Part shown: positions 6,892 through 7,695 of the stretch, one piece after another
How positions within the stretch are numbered: position 1 is the stretch's first letter
How the letters are laid out: each line of letters opens with the position of its first letter
The notes under the pieces: generated by a model
Seen by the model: only the letters and a program-made list of their open reading frames with translations
The model's database searches: none
What the model was told of the DNA's origin: nothing
Assembly: GCA_947491175.1 (NCBI GenBank)
Contig: CANLIF010000060.1
Coordinates: 1 to 7,695 of the forward strand
Direction: 5' to 3'
DNA length: 7,695 bases
Source: Actinomycetota bacterium
GTDB taxonomy: Bacteria; Actinomycetota; Actinomycetes; S36-B12; UBA5976
Translations under genes and position numbers: made by a program

Positions 6892-7502
6892 TTTGGACCC
6901 ACCTCGGCAATCTCCCAATTGGCTGGCCATAACGCTGGCTCTGCTTTAGATGCCTCTAGAAATCTCCTAGCAATCCGACTATCTTCTAGATCTCGCCATT
7001 GATCTAATACATGTCGAACCATTCTCGCTAGTGCGATTAGTGATTTCATGTCTTCTGGAGTTGAATCTGGATACGCAGACCTACCGGAATTTGCTAAAGA
7101 ACTTATAGGGTCTTCAATTTCAAAAGGATTAGCCCAATTTGCCCATTTTGGAGGGACCAAAGTTTTTGCCTTCTTGGGATTCCCCTCAAGGAACGACTCC
7201 CATTCAGCTCTAAAGTTTGTTTCAAGGGACTGGATGCTTGACATCAGATTTTTAAAGTCGCCAAAGAAGAAACTATGATCTGAGTTTTTCTCAACAGCCC
7301 TTAGTGTCTCACTATTCGAAATTAAAATATGCGATCTACAAACTGACGATATTTCTTCATGGTCACTAGATGTAAAGATCCAGTTACCGGAAAGCGAAGT
7401 GCCCGATAATGAATTCTTAACTTGGCCAAAAGCGATACTGTCATCGGATAACAAATGAGCAACCGCGATACCGTGAAATCTATTTAGGTTGGAACATTTC
7501 AT
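6888..7502 (-). CDS. Unrecognised protein of about 204 residues, translationally coupled to the exonuclease
   Basis: I do not recognise this family. From ATG7502 it is 204 residues, soluble-looking, with no signal peptide or membrane segment. The first half (RFHGIAVAHLL, GNWIFTSS, SHILISNS) alternates as in a mixed alpha/beta fold. The middle is Trp/Pro-rich (PPKWANWANPF). The C-terminal part looks helical and charged (ALARMVRHVLDQWRDLEDSR, then RRFL) and ends in EPALWPANWEIAEVGPK. No catalytic motif is evident. Its TGA (6890-6888) overlaps the exonuclease ATG as ATGA, so both should be translated from one message and may act together. Possible starts are TTG7523, ATG7508 and ATG7502. I prefer ATG7502 because TACGAT, a TANNNT -10 match, lies exactly six bases before it, which would make the message leaderless. 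GC is lower than in gdh, and the C-terminal part uses AGA/AGG for three of six arginines in a stretch of about 30 codons. Confidence 0.8.
   Translation of the reverse strand: MKCSNLNRFHGIAVAHLLSDDSIAFGQVKNSLSGTSLSGNWIFTSSDHEEISSVCRSHILISNSETLRAVEKNSDHSFFFGDFKNLMSSIQSLETNFRAEWESFLEGNPKKAKTLVPPKWANWANPFEIEDPISSLANSGRSAYPDSTPEDMKSLIALARMVRHVLDQWRDLEDSRIARRFLEASKAEPALWPANWEIAEVGPK
6899..6905 (-). promoter_or_regulatory. Ribosome binding site of the exonuclease gene inside the preceding gene
   Basis: Reading the minus strand, GAGGTGG lies seven bases before ATG6891, inside the last codons of the upstream gene. It supports the short exonuclease start and, with the ATGA overlap, translational coupling or re-initiation. 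Confidence 0.6.
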
Positions 7503-7619
7503 GGTCATATCGTACGTTGCCAATGTGACACTAAAACTAGAATGTTAAAGGGGTTCGAAGAATAGCCCAAATCACCCTTATTCAAATTAAAGCAAAGCCG
7601 GGTAGTAACCTTATGAACT
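7503..7619. promoter_or_regulatory. Divergent intergenic region with candidate promoters for the exonuclease operon and prfB
   Basis: About 117 bases separate the two divergent starts. For the minus-strand operon, TACGAT at 7514-7509 is a TANNNT -10 match with six bases to ATG7502; no good -35 is visible. For prfB, TAACCT at 7606-7611 is a TANNNT match eight bases before ATG7620, with TTCAAA at 7581-7586 as a poor -35 at 19-base spacing. Neither start has a clear ribosome binding site, so both may be leaderless, as is common in actinobacteria. Nothing else was recognised here. Confidence 0.35.
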
Positions 7620-7695
7620 ATGGCTACCGGAGACTTTTCAGTTGATATTGCAACTATCAACTCCACGCTATCCAGCATTGAAAAAGTACTTCGAA
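7620..7695 (+). CDS. prfB: Peptide chain release factor 2, N-terminal fragment (runs off the window)
   Basis: Release factor 2 reads UGA and UAA stop codons on the ribosome and triggers peptide release. Only 25 codons are present, giving DFSVDIATINSTLSSIEKVL near the start. From memory this matches the N-terminus of actinobacterial RF2, which reads much like DIAALDCTLTTVERVL in Mycobacterium. No in-frame UGA frameshift site is seen in these codons, but the region where E. coli has it is at or beyond the edge. ATG7620 is chosen because the ATG at 7613 is in another frame. In actinobacteria prfB is usually followed by ftsE, ftsX and smpB, which would be expected just outside. The short length limits certainty. 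Confidence 0.72.
   Translation, partial: MATGDFSVDIATINSTLSSIEKVLR

Noticed and set aside
6892..6930. Longer exonuclease start at ATG6930
   Set aside because: The extra 13 residues fall in the coding region of the upstream gene and precede the conserved domain. ATG6891 has a good ribosome binding site and the ATGA overlap.
6725..6949. Plus-strand open frame antisense to the start of the exonuclease
   Set aside because: It overlaps the catalytic-motif region of the exonuclease, which clearly codes on the minus strand, and the translated peptide has no family pattern. The same applies to 6222-6434 and 7048-7278.
7551..7578. Possible hairpin from GGGTTCGAAG to AGCCC in the divergent region
   Set aside because: Only three or four bases pair, and there is no conserved element or T-run, so it is not worth calling.

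Overview
The window looks like a piece of a moderately low-GC actinobacterial chromosome. Two things point there. The first is a large single-chain NAD-dependent glutamate dehydrogenase of about 1,610 residues. The second is the fragment at the right edge, whose N-terminus (pattern DIAxxxxTLxxxEKVL) resembles actinobacterial peptide chain release factor 2. Sampled lines counted by hand give about 48% GC in the dehydrogenase gene and about 41% in the minus-strand gene pair. A streamlined aquatic actinobacterium (for example Nanopelagicales-like) would fit, but that placement is inference.

Layout from left to right. Positions 1-85 may hold the start of a minus-strand gene that runs off the edge (weak). 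Positions 166-4998 (+) encode the glutamate dehydrogenase. After a 51-base gap containing two overlapping inverted repeats, 5050-5688 (+) encodes a DedA-family membrane protein. Its stop codon abuts the stop codon of the convergent minus-strand pair. The pair reads right to left as an unrecognised gene of about 204 residues (7502-6888), followed by a 400-residue DEDDh exonuclease with a TerB-like middle region and a C-terminal BRCT domain (6891-5689). The two share an ATGA stop/start overlap. A divergent intergenic region of about 117 bases separates the pair from the start of prfB (7620 to the edge, +).

How the genes relate. The dehydrogenase links amino-acid catabolism to the TCA cycle by deaminating glutamate. 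DedA is a separate membrane function that may be carried on the same transcript. The exonuclease and its coupled partner form the most interesting unit: a probable DNA-processing enzyme translated together with a protein of unknown function, in a stretch with lower GC and more AGA/AGG arginine codons than the dehydrogenase gene. prfB is a core translation gene. No tRNA, rRNA, CRISPR array, insertion sequence or riboswitch was seen.
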